Source: Zasmidium citrigriseum
Lineage: Eukaryota > Ascomycota > Dothideomycetes > Mycosphaerellales > Mycosphaerellaceae
DNA length: 64,000 nucleotides
Reading direction: 5' to 3'
NCBI GenBank assembly: GCA_002786025.1
Contig: NHNW01000029.1
Coordinates: 69,384-133,383, forward strand
The translations under genes and the position numbers were made by a program. Each line of letters starts with the position of its first letter. Positions within the stretch are counted from its first letter, which is position 1. Of the stretch, positions 19,459 to 30,657 are shown piece by piece. Below the pieces are notes generated by a model. The model did no database searches, had not been told where the DNA came from, and saw only the letters and a program-made list of their open reading frames with translations.

Positions 19459-21525
19459 TCACAACTTCGCCTTCAACTTCGCCCCGTCACCCTTCGTAAA
19501 ATACTCCTTCACAGCCTCCTTCGCCTTCTGCACCACAGCCGGATCCTCAATCGTAGCCGGATACACAACCTCCTTCTCCCACTGTCCCTCCACGGCATGT
19601 TCCAGGATCTCTTTCAGACATCGTCTTAACGTCTTACCACTGCGTGTCTTGGGAATGATGCCTGGCGCGGCGATGAAACCCGCCAGACTCGCGATAGGAC
19701 CGATATGGTGTCTTAGTCGGGAGTTCAAGTCTTTGAGGAGGGCGGAATTGTCGGAGGGTGGTTTCCCGATAGCAATAAATGCGAATGGGGCGTGGCCTTT
19801 TAGGGGGTCGGGGATGGATACCACGGCTGCTTCGGTGATTTCTGGATGCGAGGAGATGGCTTGTTCGATTTGTCCTGTCGAGAGACGGTGTGCGGCGACG
19901 TTAATCACGTCGTCGGCGCGGGACATGATGTGGACGAAACCGTCTTCGTCGATCATGCCTGCGTCGCCGGTGTCGATGTATTTCCCGTTGAAACGCGCGA
20001 GGTAGCTGCGGTGGAAGCGTGGGGCGTCTTGCCAGAGGGTTGTGAGACCCGTGGGGGATAGAGGGAGGCCGAGGACGATGTTTCCCATTTCGCCTGGTTT
20101 GCTGACGGGGGAGCCGGAGTCGTTTACGATGTGGATTTTGAAGCCTGGGACGGGTTTTCCTGCTGAGCCGGGTTTTATTGGGAGGGGGGCGTAGAATCTG
20201 TGGTCGGTGAAGTCGAGGGCTACGCCTGGGAGGAGGGCGAGAGAGGTCATTGGGGAGCCGGATTCGGAGGACCACCAGTTGTCGATTACGGTGGCGTTGG
20301 GGGCGCAGTATTTCCGGATCAGGGCGTCGTACATGGTCACGATGGCGGGTTCGCTGCGCTCGCCGGCGAGGAAGAGGGCGCGGAGGTTTTTGAGGCTGCC
20401 TTTCTCGCCGCGGGAGACGAAGAATTTGTTCTCGGGGTCGTCTTTGCGGATTGCGCGCAGGGCTGTTGGGGCGGTGAACATTGTGTTGACTTTGTGTTCG
20501 GAGAGGATCCGCCAGAAGGTGTCTGCGTTGGGGGTCCCGACGGGTTTGCCTTCGAAGAGGATTGTTGAGGCGCCGGCTAGGAGGGGCCCGTAGACGATGT
20601 AGCTGTGCCCGACGACCCAGCCTATGTCGCTCGCCGTGAAGAGGGTGTCGCCGGGCCCTCTGATGCCGAAGACGTAGCGGACCGTGAAGTTTAGGCCGAC
20701 GGCGTGGCCGCCTGCTTCTCGTACTACTCCTTTTGGGGAGCCTGTTGTTCCGGAGGTATAGATGATGTAGAGAGGGTCGTTGCTCTTGACGGGTACGTTG
20801 TCCGCTCGTACTCCTCGATCCCGTGCGCCTTTGACCACTCTCTGCCATGTTCGCTCTCCGGCTAATCTGTCGGTATCGTTCCATCTGGCCTGATCTCGCT
20901 GCCAGATAAAAACCTTCAAAGGCTTATGCTTCGCCTGTTCAATCGCTCCCTTGACCATGGGTTTATACGGCAGCGGTCCCTTCGCTCCTTCAATCCCACA
21001 GCTCGCAGTGAGAATAGCCTTCGGCCGACTTGAATCAATCCTCTGCGCCAACGACGAAGCCGAGAAACCCCCAAACACCACAGCATGCACAGCTCCCAAC
21101 CTCGCAACCGCCAGCATCCCAATCAACGCAGCAGGTATCATAGGCATATATATAATCACAACATCTCCCTTCCTAACCCCCTCTTCCCTTAGGGCGCCCG
21201 CCAAAATCGATATCTCCTCTTCCAGCTCTTTATATGTGATGTTCTGTTTGCTCCCCGTGACTGGACTATCCCATTTGATCGCGATCCTGTCGCCATTGCC
21301 CGCTTCTACATGTCTCGTCACGGCGTTGTATGAGGTGCTGATCTCGCCATCGGGATACCATTGCCAGGTATCATGTGTCGTTCCATCGGGCAGGGTCTTG
21401 GACAACTTCTTATACGTCGTCTGGGGCTTCTTGTGCCAGACAATCTGCTCGGCTTGGTACTTCCAGAAGCTCTCGGGGTCGTTTTGGAAGGCAGCGTAGG
21501 CCTCGTCTTGCTTGTGGAGGGCCAT
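19459..21525 (-). CDS. short-chain acyl-CoA synthetase (propionyl/acetyl-CoA synthetase, ACSS3-like), PTS1 C-terminus
   Basis: A 688-residue intronless ORF of the ANL adenylating superfamily, converting a short-chain acid, ATP and CoA to acyl-CoA, AMP and PPi. The N-terminus has the ACAS-type FWKYQAEQIVWHK. Core motifs are YTSGTTGSPKG (about residues 257-267, ATP binding), VFGGFSASSLAQRI, WWSSESGSP and the C-terminal lysine motif KTRSGKTLRR (about residue 628). Length and motif order fit propionyl-CoA synthetase/ACSS3 rather than the slightly shorter Acs1/FacA; substrate choice cannot be fixed from sequence alone. The protein ends Ala-Lys-Leu, a good PTS1 peroxisomal signal, with no obvious mitochondrial presequence. 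Start MALHKQDEAY is the first ATG. Confidence 0.9.
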   Translation of the reverse strand: MALHKQDEAYAAFQNDPESFWKYQAEQIVWHKKPQTTYKKLSKTLPDGTTHDTWQWYPDGEISTSYNAVTRHVEAGNGDRIAIKWDSPVTGSKQNITYKELEEEISILAGALREEGVRKGDVVIIYMPMIPAALIGMLAVARLGAVHAVVFGGFSASSLAQRIDSSRPKAILTASCGIEGAKGPLPYKPMVKGAIEQAKHKPLKVFIWQRDQARWNDTDRLAGERTWQRVVKGARDRGVRADNVPVKSNDPLYIIYTSGTTGSPKGVVREAGGHAVGLNFTVRYVFGIRGPGDTLFTASDIGWVVGHSYIVYGPLLAGASTILFEGKPVGTPNADTFWRILSEHKVNTMFTAPTALRAIRKDDPENKFFVSRGEKGSLKNLRALFLAGERSEPAIVTMYDALIRKYCAPNATVIDNWWSSESGSPMTSLALLPGVALDFTDHRFYAPLPIKPGSAGKPVPGFKIHIVNDSGSPVSKPGEMGNIVLGLPLSPTGLTTLWQDAPRFHRSYLARFNGKYIDTGDAGMIDEDGFVHIMSRADDVINVAAHRLSTGQIEQAISSHPEITEAAVVSIPDPLKGHAPFAFIAIGKPPSDNSALLKDLNSRLRHHIGPIASLAGFIAAPGIIPKTRSGKTLRRCLKEILEHAVEGQWEKEVVYPATIEDPAVVQKAKEAVKEYFTKGDGAKLKAKL

Positions 21526-22048
21526 GATGTATAGAAGTGAGGGAAGCGAGCTTCCACCTACGGTTTTGACAGACGAAGGTCCTGACTACATGGCAAACAA
21601 CGCGCCGATTGCTACGTAGCTCGGTTAGTCGGCCAAATGGGAGCATCAACGGTCGTCCAGAAGGATGCCCCTTCCCCACAAACGCCCCGACCAATCCCGA
21701 GCTTTCACCGCCGGCCCGCCCCACAAAACTGGGGTTGGCGACTTGACGACACTTCTCCAAAATCAGGAGGCTGGGAACAAACATCTCGTGCAAATAAATC
21801 ACAATCAACAGAAATTTGGCCAGGAAACGGCTCATACAGAGTCAAGCACAGTGAAAAGCGTGAGACTTCGGCGAGCTGATCAGTACCAACACAGAGATCA
21901 ACTGGATTGACTTCCTGCCAGGGGTAGCAAGCGCCTTCCAGTTCGCAAGCAATGCTCTCAACGATCCGCTATCTTGCTCGATCCGCTCTCCTCTGTGGAA
22001 TATGGAACCAATCGGGACTTTGATTCTCGTCATCAAGGTTGTTAACAA
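21526..22048. promoter_or_regulatory. divergent promoter region, acyl-CoA synthetase and HET gene 1
   Basis: About 523 bp between divergent starts. It includes several candidate TATA-poor, C-rich leaders; no specific operator is recognised. Confidence 0.4.
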
Positions 22049-24094
22049 ATGACAGCGCCGCTCTCTTCAGTCTACCGTCATTCGCGTCTCCAGTCTCCTG
22101 ATTCGATTCGTGTACTAGAACTCCACCCTTCAGCTGACTTCCACAGCTTGTTGACCATTAGCTTGGTCGAAACGCCTCTGAATGATCTGTTGCACGACTA
22201 CGAGGCACTGAGCTATGTCTGGGGCGCACGACAAGGTTCCAGGCCACTGCATTGTGACGGCGGGACGATCTTGGTGACTCCGAACTGCGAAGCTGCTCTG
22301 CGACATCTGCGACGGAAATCACAGGATCGTCTGCTATGGGTCGATGCTCTCTGCATCGATCAAGGAGACGATGCACCCGCTTTGGCAGAGCGGAGCGTAC
22401 AAGTGCCCCTGATGGGCGAGATCTACTCGAAGGCTGTGAGAACGCTTTGCTGGCTCGGCGAGGGCTTGCAGTTCTCCGCCAAGGTGATCGGACATTTGGA
22501 GAAGATTGGAGACTGTCCATCGAAGCGAGGACTGGGGAAGTTGATGGCTTTTGAGCGTGCGTGTCTCATCTTCTCAATTGTTGTGAGACGTTGACAGCGA
22601 TCAGGACATCTCCAGCAAAACAGCATCATCGATGTCGAAGAATCATGTCTGGATCACATCTTCTGTCATCCTTGGCATTCTCGCATCTGGACTACACAGG
22701 AAGTCGCCTTCTCCAGGGGCTGTCAGGTTCTGTGCGGTCATTCGTCGATCTCATGGGAGAAGTATTCCATGGCAGCTCAGTTTCTCATCATCGACGAATT
22801 TCTCGACACTCTAGACCTACAAGCTTCGAAGAGCCTCGTCAGTATCGACATGCGCAATGTTCTACGGGGCAATCTCTTCGGAGAGCAGATCCCTGCGATG
22901 TCCGGTACTCCTGCGTCCGACTTAGAAGACAACATAGACGAGCGAGATCGACAGGTGACGTTCCTCTCTTCCTGCCTCACAGATGTCAACCAGCTTCAAG
23001 CCACAGATCCAAGAGATAAGATCTACGGCCTTTACGCGGTGTTTACTCGACTAGGTATCTCACTGCCTGCAGTATCCTACACCAAATCTGTCAGCGAGGT
23101 GTACACAGAAGCTGCACTAGCAATGATTTCGTGGTCTGGGTCTTTGAAGATACTTCGAGATGCATGCAGCATGACTCGGGATCAAGATCTGCCAAGTTGG
23201 GTCCCCGACTGGAACGACGCAGAAGTTAGATTGTACATGCAAGACAGTGAGGCAACAGATTGCTCTCTGGTCCACAGTACAGACGTCGGGATACTGAGTT
23301 CCATCCCTGGCAGGCTGCATACGAAGGGGCGAATCATTGGCCAGGTTCCAGATGAAGGAAACGATGCCTGCATCATGCCGTTTCCCACTCGGTCGGATCT
23401 CTACGACTTGTCTATCCTCTCCAGAGACGCTACCTATCGTGGACTCAGCGACGTTACATTCCTTCGCCTTTTGGTTGGCAAAATCAGTTTCTTCCGAGAA
23501 ATGCTCAAATTTCTTGAGAAAACTCCAAAACTCTGCAACGGCGACGAGCCCTCCGACGTTCTATATGACTTATCTACACTGGGCGGACGATGTACTAGCT
23601 CAGACTCGTTCGATACATTCATCGACATCCTGATGTACCCAGACACTCAATGCGATCTTTCGGAAGGCTTCGCTCTAGCAGAAGACTGGAAAGCCGACGA
23701 CACTAGTGATCCCACAAAGTGGACGCAAGAGCTCACTACATGTACAGCCATCGCCGCAGCTCTCGTAACAGGGTCCATAAAACTCGATGGAGAGCGTCTA
23801 GAGTCACATCCCGGACTTCTAGAACTCTTCGAAGAACTCTCATCCAATTTGGCGGATCAAGCAGTGATCACTGTCCAACTCATAGCAGATGTTCATGCTC
23901 GGCTGGGTACTACTTTCCAATCTGTCGCCCCTGGGGATCGCGTACTTCTTCTTGAAGGAGCTGATTGGCCGGTCATTCTGAGACCCGAGGGCGAGGAGTG
24001 GACGTTGATTGGACCTGCGTATGTCATGGGAATCATGCGTGGAGAGGCCTGGGACAACGACGACGAGGATCTGGAAGACTTCGTGCTGGTATGA
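22049..24094 (+). CDS. HET-domain (heterokaryon incompatibility) protein 1
   Basis: Exon 1 22049-22556 carries the HET signature: YEALSYVWGA at about residue 52, a CEAALRHLR helix, then LLWVDALCIDQ at about residue 95, and YSKAVRTLCWLGEG. The frame then stops, while family sequence resumes in HPWHSRIWTTQEVAFSRGC, so an intron is required. I place it at 22557-22604 (48 nt, donor GTGCGT, acceptor gatcag), giving 665 residues; an alternative is 22561-22623. Exon 2 continues to 24094 through TDPRDKIYGLYAV and the ending typical of this class (GDRVLLLEGADWPVILRP, then YVMGIMRGEAW). HET domains trigger cell death on non-self fusion in several ascomycetes; whether this copy does is unknown. The next gene is also HET. 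Confidence 0.82.
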
Positions 24095-24703
24095 TTTTCG
24101 CCTCTCAAGTGTCAGATCCTGGCCAAGCAACAACACGCCTTGGCGGCACCGGAGCCCTGACCGACGACTTCGAAGATGACGAGATTGCTAGACACGAGAC
24201 AAGTCTCTTCCAGCACTTTCCAGCACGATGATAAGTAATATGTGGTCACGTTCGCCAAGAATGGCGGCCTCTTGGGTCGATCTTTACTCTGCTTACGAAC
24301 AGCACCGCCCGACACAGCCACCTCTTTGCGCCTCACACTTCAGCTCTCTCTGAATGACATTAGCACACCGATGGTCAAACAACTGAGGCCGCCATTACTG
24401 AGCCGGCTACTGGGACGCTGATACTTCTATGAGGCGAGTGACCTACCTCAGCTGCATATGCAGCGACCAACTCAGCCGCCTCTCCTCCTGTTCAAGCATT
24501 GCGCCGCCCGTCTACGCAATCGCAGCGACGAGTTTGCCACCTTGTCCGGGACAGTCGAAGGGCGCAGAACACCATGCAGACCTCGCGTCCGCAGTTCAAA
24601 TGGAGTGAAGTGGCTGGTGGATCCCAAATGTGGACTACTTCATACCATTCACTCGAATGCCTAAGCTTTTCCCACGGCGCCACCAAGTCAATCGATAATC
24701 AGC
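24095..24703. other. intergenic region between two HET genes
   Basis: About 610 bp; short overlapping ORFs only, none with recognisable domains. No repeat or mobile element seen. Confidence 0.5.
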
Positions 24704-25987
24704 ATGCGCCTCCTTAACGTACATTCTCTCCGTTTGGAGAAGTTCGATGACATTGAAGAGACACCGGAGTACGCCATCCTATCTCACCGGTGGTCACAAA
24801 GCGAGGTCAAGTTCGGCCACTTTCAGGCCGCCGACTGGGCCCTTCTCGCCAAACATGCCCAGGGGGTCAGGCACGAAGACGACCCTGGCCTTGCGAAGAT
24901 CCTGTCAGCCTGTACAGTAACGAAAACCTTTGGTCTAGACTACTTGTGGATCGACACCTGTTGCATCGATGGCAGTAGCAGCACTGAAGTTACTCAGGCC
25001 ATCAATTCCATGTTCCGCTGGTACCAGCGGGCTTCGGTGTGCCTCGCATATCTCTTTGACGTCTCAATACACGAATCAGAGCACGGACAAATCATACACC
25101 GGCGCCTATACGCTCGAAAAAAGAGCGAGACTCTAAGGACAGGGCCATTTGAGAACAGTCAATGGTTCAAGCGCGGATGGACATTGCAAGAACTTCTGGC
25201 CCCAAAGGAGCTGGTATTCTTCGACCATGCTTGGAGACGCATTGGAGTGAAGACCGAAATGACGAAGCCAATTCACGCAGCCACCCGCATCGAACCCAAG
25301 TATCTGGCCGGCAACTTCGAGGATGCAAGCATCGCCACCAAGCTGAGCTGGGTGGCAGACCGGACGACAACTCTACCAGACGACATGGCATACTGCATGG
25401 TCGGTATTCTCGGCGTCAGCATGGACACCCGCTACGGTGAAGAAGAACGAGCCTTCATGAGACTTCAAGAACTGCTCATCGAGAAAGTTGCCGACGACTC
25501 CATATTCGCCTGGACCGATCCCCATATGGGCCCTGATCGAGGCTACGGGCTTCTCGCTCCCTCTCCAGCCTGCTTCCGCGACTGTGGCAAGATCCAGAGC
25601 AGAGGGCCTAACTACAATCGCAAGACGCAACCGCCTCAGGTCACTTCTCTTGGCTTGCGACTCTGTACACCCGTCGGTGTTCTTCCCTCAAGCAAACGGC
25701 ATATCTTGTTCCTGGATTGCTGGGAAGAAGGTCAATTGCAGGATCACGCAGTCGCCATTCTGCTCGGGAAAGACAGGAACGGGACCTGGCGAAGGTATTC
25801 ATGCAATCGCCTGTTACTGAAGCCATATCCCAATCGCTTTCGCAAGTTCAGCAGAGGGCTGAGATTGAAATCGTTCCTGGTTCCCCAGACAGTCCCTGCA
25901 GATGTCCCTCAAATTGCGAACCATCCTTCGCACTGCGACTCTGGCCTAGACACCAGCAGTAGTTCTGGGTGCTCGATCAAGATGTAG
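24704..25987 (+). CDS. HET-domain protein 2 (HET-E/D-like N-terminal module only)
   Basis: A 427-residue intronless ORF opening MRLLNVHSLRLEKF, the start used by HET-E/HET-D-type proteins. The HET blocks are YAILSHRW (about residue 24), LDYLWIDTCCID (about 83-94), INSMFRWYQRASVCLAYL and WFKRGWTLQELLAPKELVFF, then TLPDDMAYCMVGILGVSMDTRYGE. It differs in subtype from the neighbouring HET gene. Unlike full-length HET-E proteins there is no NACHT NTPase or WD40 repeat; the last 130 residues have no assigned domain. It belongs to the large pool of short HET-only proteins, whose role in incompatibility or other death signalling is usually untested. Confidence 0.87.
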   Translation: MRLLNVHSLRLEKFDDIEETPEYAILSHRWSQSEVKFGHFQAADWALLAKHAQGVRHEDDPGLAKILSACTVTKTFGLDYLWIDTCCIDGSSSTEVTQAINSMFRWYQRASVCLAYLFDVSIHESEHGQIIHRRLYARKKSETLRTGPFENSQWFKRGWTLQELLAPKELVFFDHAWRRIGVKTEMTKPIHAATRIEPKYLAGNFEDASIATKLSWVADRTTTLPDDMAYCMVGILGVSMDTRYGEEERAFMRLQELLIEKVADDSIFAWTDPHMGPDRGYGLLAPSPACFRDCGKIQSRGPNYNRKTQPPQVTSLGLRLCTPVGVLPSSKRHILFLDCWEEGQLQDHAVAILLGKDRNGTWRRYSCNRLLLKPYPNRFRKFSRGLRLKSFLVPQTVPADVPQIANHPSHCDSGLDTSSSSGCSIKM

Positions 25988-26262
25988 ATCAGGTACTGGA
26001 GTCAACGAACTTATGAATTTACGATTGTGGTTCTGATCACGGAGATGTGACGTTCCTTTCGTAGCTCTTACAAATAAGACTCAAGTATGTACATGCATAT
26101 GCATGGTGTTGTGCTAGACACTCCCCCTCAAGGCCAGCAATTGATATCGTAAACTCCAACGGCGCCAACGCTTAAAAAGGGCAATCATCTGTCGATATAC
26201 TCCAAAGAAAACATCACGGCTCACGCCTCCTGCTTGAAAAGGTCTCAGCAAACATTCTCATC

Positions 26263-28142
26263 TCAACACTCCGAAATGGAGATCCTCACAGTTTCTTTCC
26301 CAGCAAGAGGTTCATACTCCTGAGTCTTCTGTCTTCGATGCCAAGGCATCTTCTTCGACCAAGGCATTCCGTAATGCCGTACGGACCAGATTCCAAAGAT
26401 GACGAAAGTCAGGAAGGCGCAGAGGACGAAGCCGCCGGCGAAGGCGCCGATGTAGCCGTCGACGTCAGTCTCGGATTCAGAGACGGGGCTTGTGACGGAG
26501 GCTTCGCCGAGTTCGACTCGTTGTTGCCAGAGTTCTTCTTCTGCGACGTCTGGAGTGAGCACGTTGAGCGGCTTGATCGTCTCAAAGACTTTCGACCTTC
26601 CAAGAATCTTGCCCTCCACATCGACAGCTTCGACGTAAACGTACTTCGCGAAGCCACTATAAGAAATGAGAGTTTCGAAACCAGCTTTGGGGATCCAGGA
26701 GAGTTCGATCTCTGCTTCGCCCTTCTTGTCCGTCTTGAACACCTTCCACGATGAGACTTCCGTTGCTCCATTCCAGCTCGCGTAGATTTGCATCGCGGTA
26801 GCGTTCTCGTTGTGCGGTTCGTTGAAGGCTTGGGCGTAGACGTCTGGTGGGTCTGCGGGCTCGCCGACAAAGGGGAATTTGTAGCTGCGGTAAGTACCCA
26901 GCCATTCGGTTTGGAGATTCGCCTCTTGGACCATTTTACCGTCTGGTGTGTGCTCGCTTTGGAGCGATTGCTCGGACCAGCACATGAAGATGTTCTCGGT
27001 ATCCATTACTTGGAAATCTCCTCGACGATGAGCATAGCCGCCCTTTCCGTGAGGGTGGTCGTACTGGTTGAGGATTGTCGCTTGCTTCGTTTCGGTTTCG
27101 AGCGATACGAGGAGACCGCGGGAGAATGGATTCGATGGCTCGATGGGGTCCTCGCCTTTGGCGTTGTCGAGGAAGGAGATGGTGGTGTGGGTGTCATTCT
27201 GTGCGCGGCATCGGACGTCGTGCTGTCTGCTGAAGTTGAATTCCTTTTCGAAGTCGTTCTTGAGGCCTCCAAGTCGCCAGACGATCGATCCGTCCTGCTT
27301 GGAGATCTTGTAGATGGTATCAGTATGGCGGCCAGAGACGATGATATCTCCGTCAGGACACTTGTCGACGGCGTTGGCGTGGAAGAAGTCCCATTCAGAT
27401 CCAGGTCCACAACGTGAGGTCGCAGAACCAAAGGCAAAGGTGCTCTCTTCAAGCGCTATGTGGCCCCACGGCGACCACTCCCAAACAACTTCCCAAGTCG
27501 CAGTATCGATCTCTTGAATGCCATGGAAGTTCGCCTCGCAAAGTCCAGTCTCCAGACCAATAGCCCGTGCGTCTTCCTCGCTCGAATTCATGACACCTCT
27601 TGTAATCAGCAATACCCGCGATCCGTCTTCAATGAAGTTCCAGTCGTGCATGTTCAAGTCATGGATAGCTCGGTCCTCAATGATATTGAAGTGATTGTCC
27701 ATCACAACCCCGTTGCGCGCGTGAGGTCGGATCATTGACATTACATCCCGGCCCTGATACTTGCTGATTCGGAAGTCCATTACGCTCATGTTGTTGAACA
27801 TGGATGCTCCACTCCAGACCAGCTCGCCATGGTCATCGTAGATATGAGGTCCGATCCATCCATCGCCCGGCTCTGACTGTCCTATCCTTTCGTAGGGTGC
27901 CACGAACCAGTATCCTGGACTGACGTTTGCTTGATCGTAAATCGTGATGTTCCATTTCGGCGCTCTTAACTCTGGTCTCTGTGGGATACATCGTTAGCAA
28001 TGGACAAACTAGGACTGAGCTCCGGCCATACCGTAACGAATCTGTGAAGTTTAGAGTCTCGCTCAGCGTCAACACCAGATAAGGAAAGAACAAGTGCTAA
28101 TAGCACATTCAGTAGGGAAGTGAACCAATTAAAGGAATTCAT
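26263..28142 (-). CDS. arylsulfotransferase (ASST)-like secreted/membrane protein
   Basis: Two exons: 28142-28032 and 27978-26263 (intron 53 nt, donor GTATGG, branch-like GCTAAC, acceptor cccacag), 608 residues. Exon 1 encodes a signal peptide (FTSLLNVLLALVLSLSGVDA). The body carries the features of fungal ASST-domain proteins: HDLNMHDWNFIEDGSRVLL, HGIQEIDTATWEVVWEW, FHANAVDKCPDGDIIVSGRHTDTIYKI and GSIVWRLGG, then FSRQHDVR, a predicted beta-propeller. Near the C-terminus a membrane segment (about 552-574, AFAGGFVLCAFLTFVIFGIW) precedes a basic cytoplasmic tail, so it is a type I protein. Sulfotransferase activity is shown for bacterial ASST; it is not established for this eukaryotic group. 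Several Asn-X-Ser/Thr sites fit secretion. Confidence 0.87.
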
Positions 28143-29706
28143 GATTGTAGTACGCAGAAAAAGACAAGGGAATGACTGTAGAGAAAAGCACGTCAGAAGC
28201 ACGGGCAAGCACGCAAGAAGTGAGTGACCAGGTCGAAGATATGGGCTTCGACGTTGGATATGAGCTGGCGGTCACAGGGCTGCTGGAGGGGCCGATCTTA
28301 CCGGCGTGCCATCTCTGCCCTGTCGGTTGCCTTACCCAGGCGCACTTCTTTATCGAAGCTCCGCATGTCTGTCGTGAAACGGCGCTGGCTAGCCGATGGG
28401 CAGGCAAAATCTCGTCTTCCTAACCAGAAGGATACGGATCACGGGTGATCCTACGCGGGAGTCTGCGAAAAGTGACATGAAAGGCAGCGGGTGTCTGGAT
28501 GTCGACCAATGGGAGCGAGACAGCGAAAGGCCAATGAGCGGATGCAAATAGGCCTTGGCATGCATATGCGGCTAGCCGGCGTTGGTGACTGCCGTATCCG
28601 GTATGGCAAAGGGGTTGTAGATGCTTGGCATATAAGCCATGTAATTTCGTCGGGAGGCGAAAGAGCGGAAGCGAAGGCTTTGGGCCAGATGCTCGTCTCT
28701 TCATAGGGCAGAACGTTGGCCATCTGCCCCCGCCAAGCTCAGCCTCGGAGTGAGCGGCAGTGGGGAGATTATAGATAAGTTGATAGTCTTGATAGACGAT
28801 AGCCAGAGCGCGAGATAGGAGTCGACTCAGGCATCCCACTTTGCTCTCCGCCTTCTTGCATTTGTGGACCACCGGGGACGCACAGAAGATTGGAAGAGGC
28901 GATACTGGCTGGATGGCGTACAAGCTCGAGACAAGTCTTTCCAAGGCCAGACAAGATGGCACAAGCCAGCCGTTCGAGCAGGAGGCACATGGCCAACCCC
29001 ACGACCCCAAAGTGTCAAGGAGCAAGGATCTCAGATACCAGACATGTCGTCGCACAGCAGATCATCTGCTCGTGCCCTCAGCCTCGTCTTTGCTGACCCG
29101 AAGCCAACTCCGCGGAGTCATTGGATGGATTGATACGAGCATGGCCATTTTTCGCAGAAAACGCGACGCGTGGGAGGGAGGAAACGCGAACTTCCTGTCG
29201 TAATACTGGGCTGCAAATTTGGCTCCGAATCGAGGGCTGTATGCGGGCACAATTGCGATGTTCCATCCGCGGACCGGGTGTGCTCAGTCGTACAGCATCG
29301 TCTCCTGCAGTGTTGTAGTTGAGGCAGGAACAAAAACAGCACACAAAGCACTGGAGCATCATCCCTGCCCGGAGCTCGGACCGGAGCGCCCGTGCCAACC
29401 AGGTGAGGTGAGGAACGACCACAGTCTGAAAACTCTCCCTCTTTCATGTCTCGACACATCGAGACTTCTGCGTCGAACCTGGACGCTGAACAATACTAAC
29501 CCTGAGCCAATATACCCACAGCCGTGGTGGTGGCTGGGATCGGCCACCGGTCGATGAGGTGGCAAGGACCAAAAGAGCGACGGCAAGTACCTGAAAGATG
29601 ACCGTCCATCTGGTTTTGGGAATATTTGCAGTCTCCAAAGTCCTTGCTAAACGGCTACATGGTGAACACAGATTCGGAGTAGGCTTTCAGAGCTTCTATC
29701 AGCCAT
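28143..29706. other. 1.56-kb gap without a supported gene
   Basis: Contains only overlapping short ORFs on both strands, the longest a 211-codon minus ORF at 28420-29055 of random-looking composition. No introns, repeats, tRNA or domain motifs could be supported. It includes the promoter of the ASST-like gene (left) and the 3' side of the dehydrogenase (right). Confidence 0.55.
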
Positions 29707-30657
29707 CTAAGCGACTCTATTCGGCACCTCCTTCCCAGCCAGAACATCCAATATCGTCTGAACGGCAAACTTTCCGCTATTGCTCTGATTCTCCTCGGTA
29801 CTGGCTCCGACATGCGGCGTAAGGATCAAGTTATCATGCAACAAGTGCTGCTTGTGCGCCTCACGGGACGGCGGCTCCACGACTTGAGCATCCAACGCAG
29901 CGCCAAAGATTTCGTCGGCTTCCAGTGCTTCCAGGAGGTCCTCTTCGTTGACGATGCCTCCACGAGCGGCGTTCAGGAGGATCGCGTTCTTCTTCATAAG
30001 CTTCAGCTCCCGCTTGCTGATCATACCCTTGGTTCCATCTGTCAGAGGCACATGCAACGTAATGACATCTGAGTCCTTCAGCAGGGCGTCTAACTCCACG
30101 ACTCGTCGGTGCTCGATGTCGCTCCAAGCTCCATTTGGTGCAAAAGGATCGTAGGCAATGATTTTGCCGTTCATGGCTCCGAGCCATTTCTGCGCGACTG
30201 ATCTGCCGATGGCACCCATCCCGATGATTCCAATGGTCTTTCCAAAGAGCGACTGGCCCAGGAGTTTGGATCGAACGAGCTTCTGTCCACGCTGGAGCAG
30301 TCTGTCGATCTCAACGACTCTTCGAGCGAGAGTGAGAGCTAGGGTGATGGTGAGCTCCGCCACCGATTCGCTGTTCATCGCTGGAGTGTTGCAGACCATG
30401 ACTCCTGCTTCCTTGGCTGCCGCGATGTCGATGTTGTCGACGCCCACGCCTTGCTTGACGATGACCTTGAGATTCTTGGCTTGGGCAAAGTCTTGGGCCG
30501 TAATTCTGGTTTCAGAGCGCAGCAGAATTCCATTGGCGTCTGCATGCCATCCTTCTGGTTTGCTCAAGACCACTGTGTCGACTGCTGAAGATTCTTGGCA
30601 TAGCTTGATGGCTTCGGAGTGGTATGGATTGACGAAGTAAACCTTTGGCTTGCCCAT
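29707..30657 (-). CDS. D-isomer-specific 2-hydroxyacid dehydrogenase (PGDH-like)
   Basis: A 316-residue intronless protein; MGKPKVYFVNP at 30657 is the first true ATG (the frame is open further, but only from a TTG). NAD(P)H-dependent reduction of 2-keto acids or the reverse. The Rossmann motif GIIGMGAIGRS is at about residue 147, preceded by VKQGVGVDNID and NTPAMNSESVAELT. The catalytic triad is visible: Arg in NAARGGIVNEEDL, Glu in the ALDAQVVEPP segment, and His in LTPHVGAST. It lacks the regulatory ACT domain of full-length serA-type phosphoglycerate dehydrogenases, so the substrate may be another hydroxyacid (glyoxylate/hydroxypyruvate-type). It is divergent from the carboxyltransferase gene, about 576 bp apart. 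Confidence 0.9.
   Translation of the reverse strand: MGKPKVYFVNPYHSEAIKLCQESSAVDTVVLSKPEGWHADANGILLRSETRITAQDFAQAKNLKVIVKQGVGVDNIDIAAAKEAGVMVCNTPAMNSESVAELTITLALTLARRVVEIDRLLQRGQKLVRSKLLGQSLFGKTIGIIGMGAIGRSVAQKWLGAMNGKIIAYDPFAPNGAWSDIEHRRVVELDALLKDSDVITLHVPLTDGTKGMISKRELKLMKKNAILLNAARGGIVNEEDLLEALEADEIFGAALDAQVVEPPSREAHKQHLLHDNLILTPHVGASTEENQSNSGKFAVQTILDVLAGKEVPNRVA

Noticed and set aside
28420..29055. 211-codon minus-strand ORF in the 28-29.7 kb gap
   Set aside because: No motif, random-looking composition, overlapping ORFs in other frames of similar length.
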